DNA of 64,000 nucleotides from Butyrivibrio fibrisolvens 16/4 (GTDB lineage Bacteria; Bacillota; Clostridia; Lachnospirales; Lachnospiraceae): NCBI GenBank assembly GCA_000209815.1, contig FP929036.1, positions 675,885-739,884 on the forward strand, written 5' to 3'. Positions within the stretch are counted from its first letter, which is position 1. Each line of letters begins with the position of its first letter. This document shows, in pieces, positions 18,877 to 29,228 of the stretch. The notes under the pieces are model-generated. The model saw only the letters and a program-made list of their open reading frames with translations, was not told where the DNA came from and did no database searches. The position numbers and the translations under genes are program-made.

Positions 18877-19305
18877 AAATCATATTAGAATTGTGATAGT
18901 TTTTATCGTTGGTAACGTCTTCACCGAACCATTCTGGAGGAACAAAGCTGTTTGCTTCTTCAATGGTAGGGAATTCTACCTCAGCCATTATGAGACCGGA
19001 TTTATGTCCTTCAAAAACATCCAGCTCAATTGTGTATGGTTCAAAAGGAATTAGATAGCGACGCTTTGTAATAGGGTGGCCATCGATTTTTTCTCGTAGA
19101 TGTTCGTAGGCTTCTTTTGTTAATTCAGCCTCTATTTCTTCCCTTGCTATCAGGCCGCTACCTTTATAGGTAAGAATAAATTTGTCATTCTTTTTCTAAT
19201 GCGGACAACAGGGTGAGTACAAAGGTATCCCTGCTCTATGTCTACGTAATCATATTTTGATAAATCAGGTAGTTCTTTGATTAAAAATTTTCTTTCAATT
19301 TCCAT
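18875..19305 (-). CDS. CYTH-domain protein (triphosphatase/adenylate-cyclase fold), frame broken once
   Basis: This is a small cytoplasmic phosphohydrolase-type protein that acts on triphosphates in characterised relatives. It starts with the CYTH signature ExERKF (MEIERKFLIKELPDL). Strands containing PVVRIRKK, FILTYKGSG, KRRYLIPF, TIELDVFEG and LIMAEVEF give the expected tunnel-fold charges. On the minus strand the A run (T5 on plus, 19191-19195) is one base short; restoring it yields 143 residues. The minus strand has GGAG before the ATG at 19305. The physiological substrate is unknown. Confidence 0.8.
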
Positions 19306-19357
19306 TTTTATACTCCTTCAACCACATAGTAGCATAGGTGTGAAATATATAAATGTC

Positions 19358-19386
19358 TTGAAATTATTATGTTTCTGAGTTAAAAT
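19358..19386 (+). promoter_or_regulatory. Promoter of efp
   Basis: TTGAAA (19358-19363), a 17-base spacer and TAAAAT (19381-19386). A small GTGCGAA/TTTCGCAC hairpin follows in the 5' untranslated region, just before the AAGGAGG ribosome site. Confidence 0.6.
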
Positions 19387-19475
19387 ACTGTATACGAGTG
19401 TGGCTTAATGCCAATTGATTTAGTATTAAATGTGCGAACGGTTCTTGTTTCGCACCTGTTAAGGAGGATTTTATA

Positions 19476-20033
19476 ATGATTACAGCCGGTGATTTTAGAA
19501 ACGGTATGACAATCGAGATGGACAATAAGGTTTATCAGGTTATCGAGTTCCAGCACGTAAAGCCAGGTAAGGGCGCAGCTTTCGTTCGTACAAAGCTTAA
19601 GGATATCAAGGGTGGTGGTGTTACAGAAACATCTTTCCGTCCTACAGAGAAGTTCCCAGCTGCACGTATCGATCGTAAGGATATGCAGTACCTTTACAAT
19701 GATGGCGAGCTTTACAACTTCATGGATGTTGAGACATACGATCAGGTTGCTCTTACAGCAGATCAGATTGGTGATGCTCTTAAGTTCGTTAAGGAAAATG
19801 AAATCGTAAAGATGCTTTCACACAATGGTTCTATCTTCTCAGTTGAGCCACCTATGTTCGTAGAGCTTCAGATTACAGATACAGAGCCAGGTTTCAAGGG
19901 TGATACAGCTACAGGTGCTACAAAGCCAGCTACAGTTGAGACAGGTGCAGTTGTATACGTTCCACTTTTCGTTGAGAACGGCGAGACAATCAAGATTGAC
20001 ACAAGAACAGGTGAGTACTTATCACGTGTTTAA
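19476..20033 (+). CDS. efp: Elongation factor P
   Basis: EF-P binds the ribosome between P and E sites and relieves stalling at polyproline stretches. All three beta-barrel domains are present in 185 residues. The domain I loop is [10 protein letters not shown], whose Lys is the modification position in the family. The family signature lies in domain III ([24 protein letters not shown]), and the C-terminus is [20 protein letters not shown] lies 9 bases before the ATG. A 66-residue gene follows at 22 bp and appears to share the transcript. Confidence 0.96.
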   Translation: MITAGDFRNGMTIEMDNKVYQVIEFQHVKPGKGAAFVRTKLKDIKGGGVTETSFRPTEKFPAARIDRKDMQYLYNDGELYNFMDVETYDQVALTADQIGDALKFVKENEIVKMLSHNGSIFSVEPPMFVELQITDTEPGFKGDTATGATKPATVETGAVVYVPLFVENGETIKIDTRTGEYLSRV

Positions 20034-20055
20034 TCTATTAGAGATGAGATAAGAT

Positions 20056-20256
20056 ATGGATTATAGAGAATATCCGCTTTCAAAGCTTTTGCAGAATCGA
20101 AAAATATATAATGTATTTGACGAAGAGTTTCAAAAGGGTACTTGGCTAGATGCCACAGCACTACTTGGAAGCGACAGTACGATTAATCAGCTTTATCGTG
20201 ATGGCACAGTTCCTCGCGAAACCCTTGATAGAATCGTCCAGAGACTCTCAAAATAA
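20056..20256 (+). CDS. Hypothetical protein, 66 residues, downstream of efp
   Basis: I do not recognise this family. It is a soluble, probably helical small protein with a pattern that could be a compact DNA- or RNA-binding helix pair (DSTINQLYRDGTVPRETLDRIVQRL). It starts 22 bp after efp with a modest GAGATGAGA site and ends just before a strong terminator. Codon use matches its neighbours, so I consider it a real gene in the efp transcript. Confidence 0.65.
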   Translation: MDYREYPLSKLLQNRKIYNVFDEEFQKGTWLDATALLGSDSTINQLYRDGTVPRETLDRIVQRLSK

Positions 20257-20269
20257 TTTTAATTATCAC

Positions 20270-20301
20270 AGCCCCAGACATTAGTTGTCTGGGGCTTTTT
20301 T
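20270..20301 (+). terminator. Terminator of the efp transcript
   Basis: The 10-bp stem AGCCCCAGAC / GTCTGGGGCT with a 7-base loop is followed by six T residues. Confidence 0.92.
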
Positions 20302-20349
20302 GTGTGCCTTATATTTGATATGATAATAGCTATAAGGAGGTTTATTATC

Positions 20350-21497
20350 ATGTATATTTCAGATTCTATAAAGTATATTGGCTGCAACGATAAGACTATC
20401 GATTTATTTGAAAGCCAGTATCCAGTTCCAAATGGGGTTTCATATAACTCATATATAATATTAGATGAAAAGGTAGCTGTTATGGATACAGCAGATCCTA
20501 GGGTTACTGATGAGTGGCTTGCTAATCTTGAAAGAGAATTAGCTGGTCGCAAGCCAGATTATTTAGTTGTATCTCATATGGAGCCAGATCACGCAGGTTC
20601 TATAAAGGTATTCTTGGAGAAGTATCCAGAGACTACAGTCGTTGGAAATGCAAAGACTTTCCCTATGATGGGACAGTTTATGGATGCCACCCTTTTTGAA
20701 AATAGAAAGCAGGTTGTTGCGGAGGGAGATACACTTTCTCTTGGAAGCCATGAGCTTACATTTGTGATGGCACCTATGGTTCACTGGCCAGAGGTTATGG
20801 TAGAGTACGAGTCTAGTGAAAAGATTCTTTTCTCTGCAGACGGCTTTGGAAAATTTGGAGCATTAGATATAGACGAGCCATGGATTGATGAGGCTCGTAG
20901 ATATTATCTTAATATTGTTGGTAAGTATGGAGTTCAGGTGCAGGCATTGTTGAAAAAGGCAGCTGCCCTTGATATCAAAACTATCTGTCCACTTCACGGA
21001 CCTATTCTTACAGAGAATTTAGGATATTATATTGATCTTTATGATAAATGGAGCAGCTATAAACCAGAGGAAGATGGTGTTCTTATTGTTAGTGCATCTA
21101 TCCACGGCAATACAAAAAGAGCTGCACTAAAGCTTCAGGAAAATTAGAGGCAGCAGGCAAAAAGACAATGTTTATTGATGTTACAAGAGAACCTATGTCA
21201 GAGGCTGTAGCAAGAGCATTCAGCTATAGCAAGATGGTATGCTGTGCCTGCACTTATGATGGTGGTCTTTTCCTTCCTATGGAAGATTTCCTTCACCACC
21301 TTCGTGCAAAGTCTTACCAGGGACGTACAGTAGGTCTTGTGGAAAATGGTACTTGGGCACCACAGGCTGCAAAACAGATGCGCGCAATCTTTGAGGGAAT
21401 GAAAAACATCGAAATTGTAGAGCCTGTTGTTTCTATCAAGTCTACATTAAATGCAGCCTCAGAAGCTCAGATGGACGAGCTTGTTAGCAGCTTATAA
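20350..21497 (+). CDS. Flavodiiron protein (FprA family A-type flavoprotein), frame broken once
   Basis: This enzyme reduces oxygen (or NO) to protect an anaerobe. The N-terminal metallo-beta-lactamase-like domain carries the diiron ligands in SHMEPDH and further His/Asp in MVHWPEVM, FSADGFG and CPLHGPIL. The C-terminal flavodoxin domain begins with the FMN phosphate loop SASIHGNTK. Total length is about 382 residues when the frame is restored. The break is at an A4 run (21140-21143): one extra A turns a stop into KLEAAGKKT. ATG 20350 follows AAGGAGG. No rubredoxin gene is adjacent. Confidence 0.88.
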
Positions 21498-21520
21498 AAC
21501 AGTTAGGGAGAATTTTTTTA

Positions 21521-22519
21521 ATGAATTATATTGGCTCGAAATATTCGTTGTTGGATTTTTTGCAGACAACGATAGAGGAAGTGACTGGTTATAAGCGAGG
21601 CGATGAATGTGTATTCGCAGACTTATTTGCTGGAACAGGTGTAGTTGGCCAGACTTATAAGGAAAGAGGCTGCACCGTAATAGCTAATGACATTCAGTAT
21701 TATAGCTACATATTAAACAAGCACCTTATAGAAAATGTACCTGAGCTTGATAAGGGGCTTCTAAAGGAACTAAATACACTACCACCAGTAGAAGGCTTCA
21801 TTTATAAGAACTACTGTGAAGGCTCTGGCTCAGGAAGAAATTATTTTACAAATGCTAATGGAATGAAATGTGATGCCATTCGAATTGAATTGGAAAGACT
21901 TCACGAATCTGGCGAGATAAACGATAATATGTATTTCTATTATCTGGCTAGCCTGGTAAATTCCATTGATAAATATGCCAATACAGCTTCTGTGTACGGG
22001 GCATTTTTAAAGCATGTAAAAAAGACTGCCCAGAGAGAATTTCAAATGGATCTTCTTCCTGTAGTGGATGGACCTGTGGGCAAGGTGTACAACGAGGATA
22101 TAAATCAGCTTGTTAGAAAAATAAGTGGAGATATTCTTTATCTTGATCCTCCATATAATGCCAGACAGTACTGTACCAATTATCATGTTTTGGAGACTAT
22201 TGCAAAGTATGATGAACCAAAACTAAATGGTGTTACAGGCCTTCGTGATTACGCTGACCAAAAGAGTAAGTTCTGCTCAAAACGTACAGTAGCAGAAACC
22301 TTCGAAGACTTAATTAAGAATGCCGATTTCAAGTACATTTTCCTTAGCTACAATAATGAGGGATTGATGTCACTGGAAACAATCGAAGAGATTATGTCAA
22401 AGTATGGAACCTATAGCTTCTATACAAAGGACTATCGAAGATTTAAGGCAGATACAGAACAGCATAGAAATATAGCCGCTCATAAGACAGTAGAATATCT
22501 ACATTGTCTGGTAAAATAA
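21521..22519 (+). CDS. D12-class DNA adenine-N6 methyltransferase
   Basis: This enzyme would methylate adenine in a specific DNA sequence. The N-terminal MNYIGSKYSLLDFL matches the D12 start. Motif I is FADLFAGTGVVG (SAM binding), and the catalytic motif IV is YLDPPYNARQY. A target-recognition region lies between. The 332-residue length fits. It begins 23 bp after the flavodiiron gene with an AGGGAG site. A likely nuclease gene converges on it from the right with a shared terminator, so together they look like a type II restriction-modification pair. The recognition sequence cannot be read from this. Confidence 0.88.
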   Translation: MNYIGSKYSLLDFLQTTIEEVTGYKRGDECVFADLFAGTGVVGQTYKERGCTVIANDIQYYSYILNKHLIENVPELDKGLLKELNTLPPVEGFIYKNYCEGSGSGRNYFTNANGMKCDAIRIELERLHESGEINDNMYFYYLASLVNSIDKYANTASVYGAFLKHVKKTAQREFQMDLLPVVDGPVGKVYNEDINQLVRKISGDILYLDPPYNARQYCTNYHVLETIAKYDEPKLNGVTGLRDYADQKSKFCSKRTVAETFEDLIKNADFKYIFLSYNNEGLMSLETIEEIMSKYGTYSFYTKDYRRFKADTEQHRNIAAHKTVEYLHCLVK

Positions 22520-22527
22520 AATGAATC

Positions 22528-22566
22528 AAAAAAGGTGAAGTAGCCAAGTGGTTACTTCACCTTTTT
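22528..22566. terminator. Bidirectional terminator between methylase and nuclease genes
   Basis: AAAAAAGGTGAAGTA pairs with its complement TTACTTCACCTTTTT around an 8-9 base loop. A runs on one side and T runs on the other serve both strands. Confidence 0.9.
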
Positions 22567-22567
22567 A

Positions 22568-23185
22568 TTAATCTAATATAATAATGTCGCTCTTAAGATT
22601 GTAATCGGTATTGTTTTCCGTAATGGTGATTTCATTAAAGCCGTGCTTTTCTACATGACGCATATACGATGCAATTCGTTCGGACATAAGTGAAAAATTA
22701 CTCTTCATAGAGAGCTTTTCCTCGGTGGTAGGAGCATCACAAATAACGTATATACGATTTAGGATTTGCTTGCGGCTTTCCTGAGATTGATTAGCATAAA
22801 GCCATCGTATAAGCTCGTTCTTTCCTTCCTGAGTGGACAAATCAAATGGTCTGTCTGAAAGCTTGGAAGGATATACAGTAAGCTTAACATCAAAAGGAAT
22901 ACCTTTAATGTAAATATCCACATCGTGATTAAAACGATTGGATTCGTGGATTGCACCATAGTTGCAGAAGATATACTCACATTTTACGGAAGTCTTGTAA
23001 TTATACCAACGATGAAGAGTATATAGCTTGTCTACGTTATGTTTTTCAATTTCATTTAGGCATTCATCTAGAGACTTAACCCTATAAATAAAATTAGTCT
23101 TGGAATCATTTTTATTGCTTTGCATGTTCCAGTCGACTTTGATTAATTCCAGAGCCTTTTTCAAATCTTCTTGTAAAGTGCTCAT
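22568..23185 (-). CDS. Probable PD-(D/E)XK restriction endonuclease
   Basis: This 205-residue soluble protein is of unrecognised family. The segment from HDVDIYIKGIP to FDVKLT gives Asp, about ten residues, then D-V-K, the classic PD-(D/E)XK catalytic spacing. A long helical C-terminal part (SERIASYMRHVEKHG) follows. I chose the ATG at 23185 because AGGAG lies six bases ahead; a further start nine codons upstream has no such site. Convergence with the adenine methylase and a shared terminator support a restriction role, but this rests on motif and context only. Confidence 0.55.
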   Translation of the reverse strand: MSTLQEDLKKALELIKVDWNMQSNKNDSKTNFIYRVKSLDECLNEIEKHNVDKLYTLHRWYNYKTSVKCEYIFCNYGAIHESNRFNHDVDIYIKGIPFDVKLTVYPSKLSDRPFDLSTQEGKNELIRWLYANQSQESRKQILNRIYVICDAPTTEEKLSMKSNFSLMSERIASYMRHVEKHGFNEITITENNTDYNLKSDIIILD

Positions 23186-23388
23186 TTTAACTCCTATTAA
23201 AAATTCAAACAAGTGAAAAATTAATAAAGTACCTTAAATTTAATTATACAAGCATATTCGTGAAATGTCTACAAACTAGATTAGGTCACATTATGACATT
23301 AAAGGAGTCAATAAAACCATCCCAAAACTTTTTAAAATTATATAATTCTTTCTGTCGCAAGAAAATTCAATATTTAATGGGAGGCATT

Positions 23389-25591
23389 ATGGCTGTTAAA
23401 ATTTTTGAAAAAGAAAACAATTTCATTTATATAATTCGAAGGTAAGCTATGTAATTGGCGAATGCCGTGACGGAGAAATCGGTCAGCTTTACTTTGGAAA
23501 AAGAATAAACGAAGAACAGATTATTTATGGGTATCAGACATTGGCAGGAAGACCACTTTGCTGTCCAGTAACTGATGATGAAAACTATACAAAGGAGCTG
23601 GCAAGTCTTGAATATCCAGCATTTGGAAATGGTGATTTTAGAGGACCAGCTTATGAAATCAGACAGGCAAATGGTTCAAGGGTTACAAATCTTGTTTACG
23701 ATAGATATGAAGTATATGAAGGTAAGAAGCCGATACCAGGTCTTCCAGCTAGCTACGTAAATACGGGTTCAGAAGCAACAACTCTTGAGATTGTTTGCAA
23801 GGATGAATTAATAAATTTAGAGGTAACTCTCTATTACACAATTTATGAAAACTACAATATTATTACTCGTCATACAAGCTTTAGAAATCTTGGTAATGAG
23901 GAAGTGAAGCTTACAAAGGCGTACAGTGTTTGTCTTGATTTACCTGATTATGAATATGACTGGATGCAGTTTGAGGGCGCCTGGGGAAGAGAGCGTTATC
24001 CACATGTTCGTTCAGTAGAAAAGGGAATACTTTCTATTGAAAGCATGCGTGGACATTCCAGTGCAAACTTCAACCCATTCGTTATTTTAAAGAGAAAGAA
24101 TACAGATGAATTCCAGGGTGAGGCAATCGGAGTAAATCTTGTCTACAGTGGTAACTTTAGAGCAGCAGCTGAGGTGGATAACTTTGGTAAACTTCGCTTC
24201 ACAATGGGTATAAATCCAAACTGGTTTGTATGGCCACTTAGTTCAGGGGAAGTATTTGATACACCTGAGGTTATCATTTCATATACCAAGGAAGGTCTAA
24301 ACGACCTTAGCCAGAACATTCATAAATTTATGAACAACAATCTTGTTCGTTCACCATACAAGAACAAGCCAAGACCAATTCTTCTCAATAACTGGGAAGC
24401 TACAGAAATGGAATTTGATGAGGAGAAGATTCTCAAGATTGCCAAGAAGGGGCAGGAAGCAGGTGTAGAGCTTTTTGTACTGGATGATGGATGGTTTGGA
24501 AAGCGTAATGATGATTACGCCGGTCTTGGAGATTGGTTCGTAAATACGAATAAACTTCCAGATGGAATTACAGGACTCGCTAAAAAGTAAACGAGCTTGG
24601 ACTTGATTTTGGTCTTTGGATTGAGCCAGAGATGGTAAATCCAGATTCTGATTTATATCGTGCACACCCTGATTGGGTACTTGCTGCTCCAGATAGAAGA
24701 AGAACTCTTGGCCGTCATCAAATGGTACTTGATTACTCAAAGCCAGAGGTGGTAGATAACATTTATCATCAGCTTTACGATGTTATTTCAAAAGCAAATA
24801 TCAGCTACATTAAGTGGGATATGAACCGTTCAATTACAGAGTGCTTTAGCCAGGGTATTGAGCCTGAAAAACAGGGAATGGTATATCACAAATACATCCT
24901 TGGAGTGTACTCACTTTATGAGAGACTCATAAAGGATTTCCCACATATCTTATTTGAGTCATGCGCTAGTGGCGGTGGAAGATTTGATGCAGGTTTACTT
25001 TACTACGCACCTCAGGCATGGACATCAGATGATACAGATGGTCACGAGCGTGTAAAGATTCAGTATGGCACAAGCTACGGATATCCAATTGCATCAATGG
25101 GCGCACACGTATCTAAATCGCCTAACAATCAGACCGGACGTATTATGCACGTGGATGACAGAGCAAATATTGCCTGCTTTGGAACATTTGGATATGAGCT
25201 GGATCTTAACGATGTGGATGATGAAGAGTTTGAAGCAGTTAAGCGCCAAATTGTATTTATGAAGGAATACAGAGGACTTTTCCAGTACGGAACACTTTAC
25301 AGATTGCAGTCTCCATTTGAGAAGAATATTGCAAGCTGGATGGTAGTATCTGATGACAAGAAAAAGGCTGTAGTAGTTATGTATAAAACACATAAGACTC
25401 CTAATATTGGTATGGAAACTATCAAGCTGCAGGGTCTTGATGAGTCAATGATTTACACAATAAATGGAAATGAAAAAATCTACGGAGATTTCCTTATGGA
25501 GCGAGGTCTTGGCACAATGGGAGCAGATGAGCCTTGGTATTTATCAGACAAAGATTTTACATCAAGAATGTTTATTTTGGAGGCTGAATAA
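23389..25591 (+). CDS. Alpha-galactosidase, glycoside hydrolase family 36, frame broken twice
   Basis: This cytoplasmic enzyme releases alpha-1,6-galactose from melibiose or raffinose-type sugars. The N-terminal beta-sandwich (about residues 1-330, with SVCLDLPDYEYDWMQFEGAWGRER) precedes the TIM barrel. The barrel carries ELFVLDDGWFG, the nucleophile segment IKWDMNR, CASGGGRFD and the acid/base segment WTSDDTDGHER. Two one-base losses break the frame: near 23428-23434 and in the A5 run 24582-24586. With both restored the product is 734 residues, exactly the family size. No signal peptide is present. A decayed sugar permease piece lies just downstream. Confidence 0.88.
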
Positions 25592-25671
25592 GAGCATTGT
25601 AATTACAAGTCACATTCTGACATTTTTAGTAAGTATTATACCATCCCCATTAAGCTACAATTCAGGTAGTT

Positions 25672-25848
25672 GGCTGGGATGATTACTGGACACTTCTTGA
25701 GGCAGGCGTATATGGGATTACCTAAAGAGCTGGAATATTTACCGCTGTATTTGCCTATAAGGATTTGATGTGGCCTATGATTGTAATCTATGTGATTTTC
25801 CAGAAGCAGTTCATCGAAGGAATTGCTACCTCTGGTGGAAAGCTCTAA
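25672..25848 (+). pseudogene. Remnant of a sugar ABC-transporter permease (MalG/AraQ type), C-terminus only
   Basis: Only the last 55-60 codons survive and they contain an in-frame stop at 25723-25725. The readable part (AGIFTAVFAYKDLMWPMIV, then IFQKQFIEGIATSGGKL) matches the conserved C-terminal end of carbohydrate ABC permeases of the inner-membrane MalG class. Nothing upstream between the galactosidase stop and this point stays open. The transporter that probably once fed the galactosidase has therefore been lost. It ends at the stop codon of the convergent HD-GYP gene. Confidence 0.75.
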
Positions 25849-27161
25849 TCAAGATATGTATCTCTGATTACGCATATCTGATTGTAGCATTCAATAAATG
25901 CATCTACTACGCGAGGAGAGAATTGCTCTCCTCGCTGTTTTATTATTTCATCATAAGCTTCCTGATTAGACCAGGCCCTTTTATATGAACGTTTACTTGT
26001 GAGAGCATCAAAAACATCGGCCACTGCAACGATTTGTGCGTAGATTGAGATGCCATTACCACTTAATCCCAGGGGATAGCCCTGTCCATTCCAATACTCG
26101 TGATGCTGCACAGCAATAACACGAGCCATCTTCATTAAATCCCCTTCTGATTTAGAAAGAATATCCCAACCGTATTGAGTGTGCTGTTTTACGATGTCAT
26201 ATTCTTCCGGCGTAAGCTTTGCAGGTTTTTCAATAATATCCTTGCTTATCATAAGCTTACCTAAATCGTGCATCATAGCTGCTATTTTGATGTTTTCACA
26301 TTCTTCAGGACTTAGTCTAAGTTTATAGGCTAAAATCCGGCTATATTCAGCTACACGGCGTACATGCTGGCCAGTTTCACCGGATTTTACCTCGGACATT
26401 TCAGCGAGAGTCGTAATGATGTCCTCCTGGGATTTCTGAAGCTGCTGAAAATACTCTATTTTTTCATCATGCTCCTTAGATTCAGAAATAGAAACCTTTA
26501 TGTATCCAGAAACGAAGGAGCAGGCAATTAGTGCCATGGAGTCCAACCATAATACGTTTTGCCAGTTTAATACATTTGTACCTAACTCTGGGAAGATAAG
26601 ATAAGCTGCGTACAAAAGATCTAATATATAAAAGAGTCCAACCAGGTAGGTAAAGATTCTTTTCCATTTAAGTGAGGTGGCTTTAAATAAATATCCCAGA
26701 TTTTTCCTCATTATTACAAAAAGAGCAAACTGGAAGAATATATATAGCAAAACATAATTTGTGTAGTTTGTTGCAACAACCAGGCATAGTCGTTCCAAGC
26801 AAACATATTCCATGTAGATGCTTGCTCCTACGAAGTTCTTCAAGCCGGTAAAATTAGTGAATAGCATTCCTCCTAAGAAGATAAAAAGGGCATCACTTAA
26901 AATACATACTATTATATAAATCAGGTTATAGTTATCACTTATATTATAGCTGCCTATGAAAAAAGAATATAAACGTACAGTCAGCTGTTCCCCTATTATT
27001 GAGATAAAAGAGCTGGAAACAAAAAATCCTGTTAGGAATCTTTCAGGTATATATTTTTTTTCATTTAAGTAAACCCAAACCAGTATCAGATTAAAAATTG
27101 AAAACCAAGCGGCAAATAATAGCTTAGGCCAGTATCCCGCCAGTAGTTCTAAAAATGACAT
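25845..27161 (-). CDS. Membrane HD-GYP cyclic di-GMP phosphodiesterase
   Basis: This is a predicted c-di-GMP-degrading enzyme. The N-terminal half (about residues 1-215) has seven or eight hydrophobic helices, acting as a membrane sensor of unknown signal. A short coiled linker (about 225-245) leads to the HD-GYP domain. That domain carries GETGQHVRRVAEYSR, the HD pair in AAMMHDLGK, VKQHTQYG, AVQHHEYWNGQGYP (HH and the GYP motif) and VADVFDALTSKRSYK. The minus strand has CGAGGA before the ATG. It is probably the counterpart of the diguanylate cyclase at 12.4 kb. Confidence 0.92.
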   Translation of the reverse strand: MSFLELLAGYWPKLLFAAWFSIFNLILVWVYLNEKKYIPERFLTGFFVSSSFISIIGEQLTVRLYSFFIGSYNISDNYNLIYIIVCILSDALFIFLGGMLFTNFTGLKNFVGASIYMEYVCLERLCLVVATNYTNYVLLYIFFQFALFVIMRKNLGYLFKATSLKWKRIFTYLVGLFYILDLLYAAYLIFPELGTNVLNWQNVLWLDSMALIACSFVSGYIKVSISESKEHDEKIEYFQQLQKSQEDIITTLAEMSEVKSGETGQHVRRVAEYSRILAYKLRLSPEECENIKIAAMMHDLGKLMISKDIIEKPAKLTPEEYDIVKQHTQYGWDILSKSEGDLMKMARVIAVQHHEYWNGQGYPLGLSGNGISIYAQIVAVADVFDALTSKRSYKRAWSNQEAYDEIIKQRGEQFSPRVVDAFIECYNQICVIRDTYLD

Positions 27162-27408
27162 AATTATTCCTCGTTATAACATAAAATCCCATAGTATTTA
27201 CATTATAAAGGAATAATAGCATTGAATTATGTCTAAATTATGTAACGGAGGCGTAGAAAGAGAAATTTGGTTAAATAGTTAAAAAAGTATAAATAAATTC
27301 CAAAAAAATGTGAAAACCCACAATTAAATTGTGCTTCTATCATATAATGAGTCTGTAGTATTTTGTGTATTATGACACGAGGGAACTGGAAATGGAGGTA
27401 TTAGTAGC

Positions 27409-29088
27409 ATGAGACCAAAACATGACAAAAGAACGATTGATGGTGCGCTTAAATACTTTTCTGGATTTTCTATTCAGATGTTTTTAACTAGTGCCATTGT
27501 AATGGGTATCTTCCTGGCGGTTATTTTTGTAAACTTTTACAGTTTCTACAATGTTCAGTTTGTAACTGAAAAATACCAGATGGAAATTCGTAAAGACGTA
27601 CAGACAATTAACAAGCGTCTTTTATTTGCTGTGGCATCTAATGATGCTGCTGTAACAGCAGATCAAAAGGCTGATTTGGAAAAACGATTCCCTAAGATTG
27701 AAGGGTATTTTGGTGTAATTTCAAAGAATCTTGATAATGAAGAATTGGGAAGTCGACTCACTACAAACTGGAAGGCCTTTGAAAATGCTTCATTTGAAAT
27801 GCTTGCAATGGTGGAGGCAGGGCAAAATCAAGAAGCGGTAGAGTATTTTAATTCTACTCTTAATGCAACTGCGGAAACTCTTGCGGATTCTTTGGATGAA
27901 ACAGGAGAGTTGGCTGAGGCTGCAGCAGCGGGAAAGTATCGCATAATTTCAATTGTGGTTTTAGTTGCGATAGCTATGCTTTTTATAGCTCTTGTAATTA
28001 TCATTACAAGAAGTAAAAAGACTACAAAGGATTTAACAACACAGATAAATGCTGATTTGGAAGTACTAGAGAATGCTGCTAGTGAACTTGCAAAAGGAAA
28101 TGTTCATGTAGATATTGATTTTGATGTTGATAATGAAATTGGTCGAGTTATTAATCAGCTAAAGAGTGCAATTGATTCCCTCGCTTATTGTATAGATGAA
28201 ATTGATGAAAAGATGTCTACAATGGCTTCAGGTAACTTTAATATAAATTTTGATAAAGATTTCCGTGGTGATTTTAAGGCAATTCAGGATGCCATCGATA
28301 GCTTCTCAAGACAGATTTCTGATTCTATGACAGAAATTATGGAAGTATCTGAAATGGTATCAGATGGTGCAAACCAGATTGCAGGAGCAGGTGAGAACCT
28401 GGCAGATACAGTTACATCACAGGCAAATATTGTAGATGATTTGTCAGTTACCGTTGCTGAAATCACAGATCAGATTTCAAACAATTCTACTGATGCAACT
28501 TCTATTTCTAAGGAGGTAGAGGTTGTAGCAGAAAACATTGTTGAAGGTAATAAGAGAATGCAGGATGTTGTACATGCTATGGACGCAATCTCATCTTCTT
28601 CTCAGGAAATTTCAAAGATTATTGATACCATTAATGCTATTGCAGATCAGACCAATCTGCTTTCACTTAATGCATCTATCGAGGCAGCCCGTGCCGGTGA
28701 AGCTGGTAAGGGATTTGCAGTCGTTGCTACAGAGGTATCACAGCTGGCAGGTCAGACTGTTGAGGCTGCACAAAATACTGCAGGACTTATTAATGCCTCT
28801 CTTAAGAGTGTAGAAGAAGGTATTGCCATAGCAAATGACACAGCAGAGAAGCTTAATGGAATGGTTTCTCAGGTTCAGGGTATTGCTGAAAAGGTTAAGA
28901 CTATTGCAGAAGCATCTAATTCTCAGGCTGTTTCTGTAAAGGAAATGTCTGCAAATATTGGAGAGATTTCTTCTGTAGGACAGAACAATGCAGCTACATC
29001 TGAGGAGTCACTTGCACTCAGCCACGAGATGAACGAGCATGCTAATTCTTTGAAGGAACTTGTAGAGAAGTTTGAATTAAAGCGTTAA
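27409..29088 (+). CDS. Methyl-accepting chemotaxis protein with four-helix-bundle sensor
   Basis: This is a chemoreceptor. The first membrane helix spans about residues 24-44, followed by a roughly 140-residue extracellular helical domain of 4HB type and a second helix at about 182-204. HAMP-like repeats come next ([22 protein letters not shown] and [15 protein letters not shown]). The signalling domain has the tip [31 protein letters not shown]. The GGAGG site is 10 bases before the ATG. A TATAAT (27343-27348) lies upstream without a clear -35. The gene is followed by a long inverted-repeat element. Confidence 0.93.
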   Translation: MRPKHDKRTIDGALKYFSGFSIQMFLTSAIVMGIFLAVIFVNFYSFYNVQFVTEKYQMEIRKDVQTINKRLLFAVASNDAAVTADQKADLEKRFPKIEGYFGVISKNLDNEELGSRLTTNWKAFENASFEMLAMVEAGQNQEAVEYFNSTLNATAETLADSLDETGELAEAAAAGKYRIISIVVLVAIAMLFIALVIIITRSKKTTKDLTTQINADLEVLENAASELAKGNVHVDIDFDVDNEIGRVINQLKSAIDSLAYCIDEIDEKMSTMASGNFNINFDKDFRGDFKAIQDAIDSFSRQISDSMTEIMEVSEMVSDGANQIAGAGENLADTVTSQANIVDDLSVTVAEITDQISNNSTDATSISKEVEVVAENIVEGNKRMQDVVHAMDAISSSSQEISKIIDTINAIADQTNLLSLNASIEAARAGEAGKGFAVVATEVSQLAGQTVEAAQNTAGLINASLKSVEEGIAIANDTAEKLNGMVSQVQGIAEKVKTIAEASNSQAVSVKEMSANIGEISSVGQNNAATSEESLALSHEMNEHANSLKELVEKFELKR

Positions 29089-29116
29089 ACGCACTGTAAT
29101 ATTTATATTTTTTAAA

Positions 29117-29217
29117 AGGCACCTGTTACACTAACAAGCATTAGCATTCCCCGCTTAACTAAATGTTTCGCTAAGGAATGCTAATAGCTTGTTAGTTACA
29201 GGTGCCTATGTAATGTA
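29117..29217. repeat. Long hairpin element, family A copy 1
   Basis: A 101-bp imperfect inverted repeat. Arms beginning AGGCACCTGTTACACTAACA pair with the distal arm ending GTTACAGGTGCCT, with two small bulges. The loop reads CCGCTTAACTAAATGTTTCG. It shares core words (TTACACT, CAAGC, AGCTTG, TAG-TAC) and loop words with copies at 46774-46867 and 51957-52044. It may act as a terminator for the chemoreceptor and the convergent gene. Confidence 0.75.
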
Positions 29218-29228
29218 TTAAATCCTTC

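Noticed and set aside
25592-25671. More of the decayed permease gene directly after the galactosidase
   Set aside because: All frames are closed and no transporter motif is readable; only 25672-25848 is supported.
28284-28466. Minus-strand ORFs inside the chemoreceptors, fab genes and helicase
   Set aside because: They are shadows of strongly coding plus-strand frames without ribosome sites or recognisable products.
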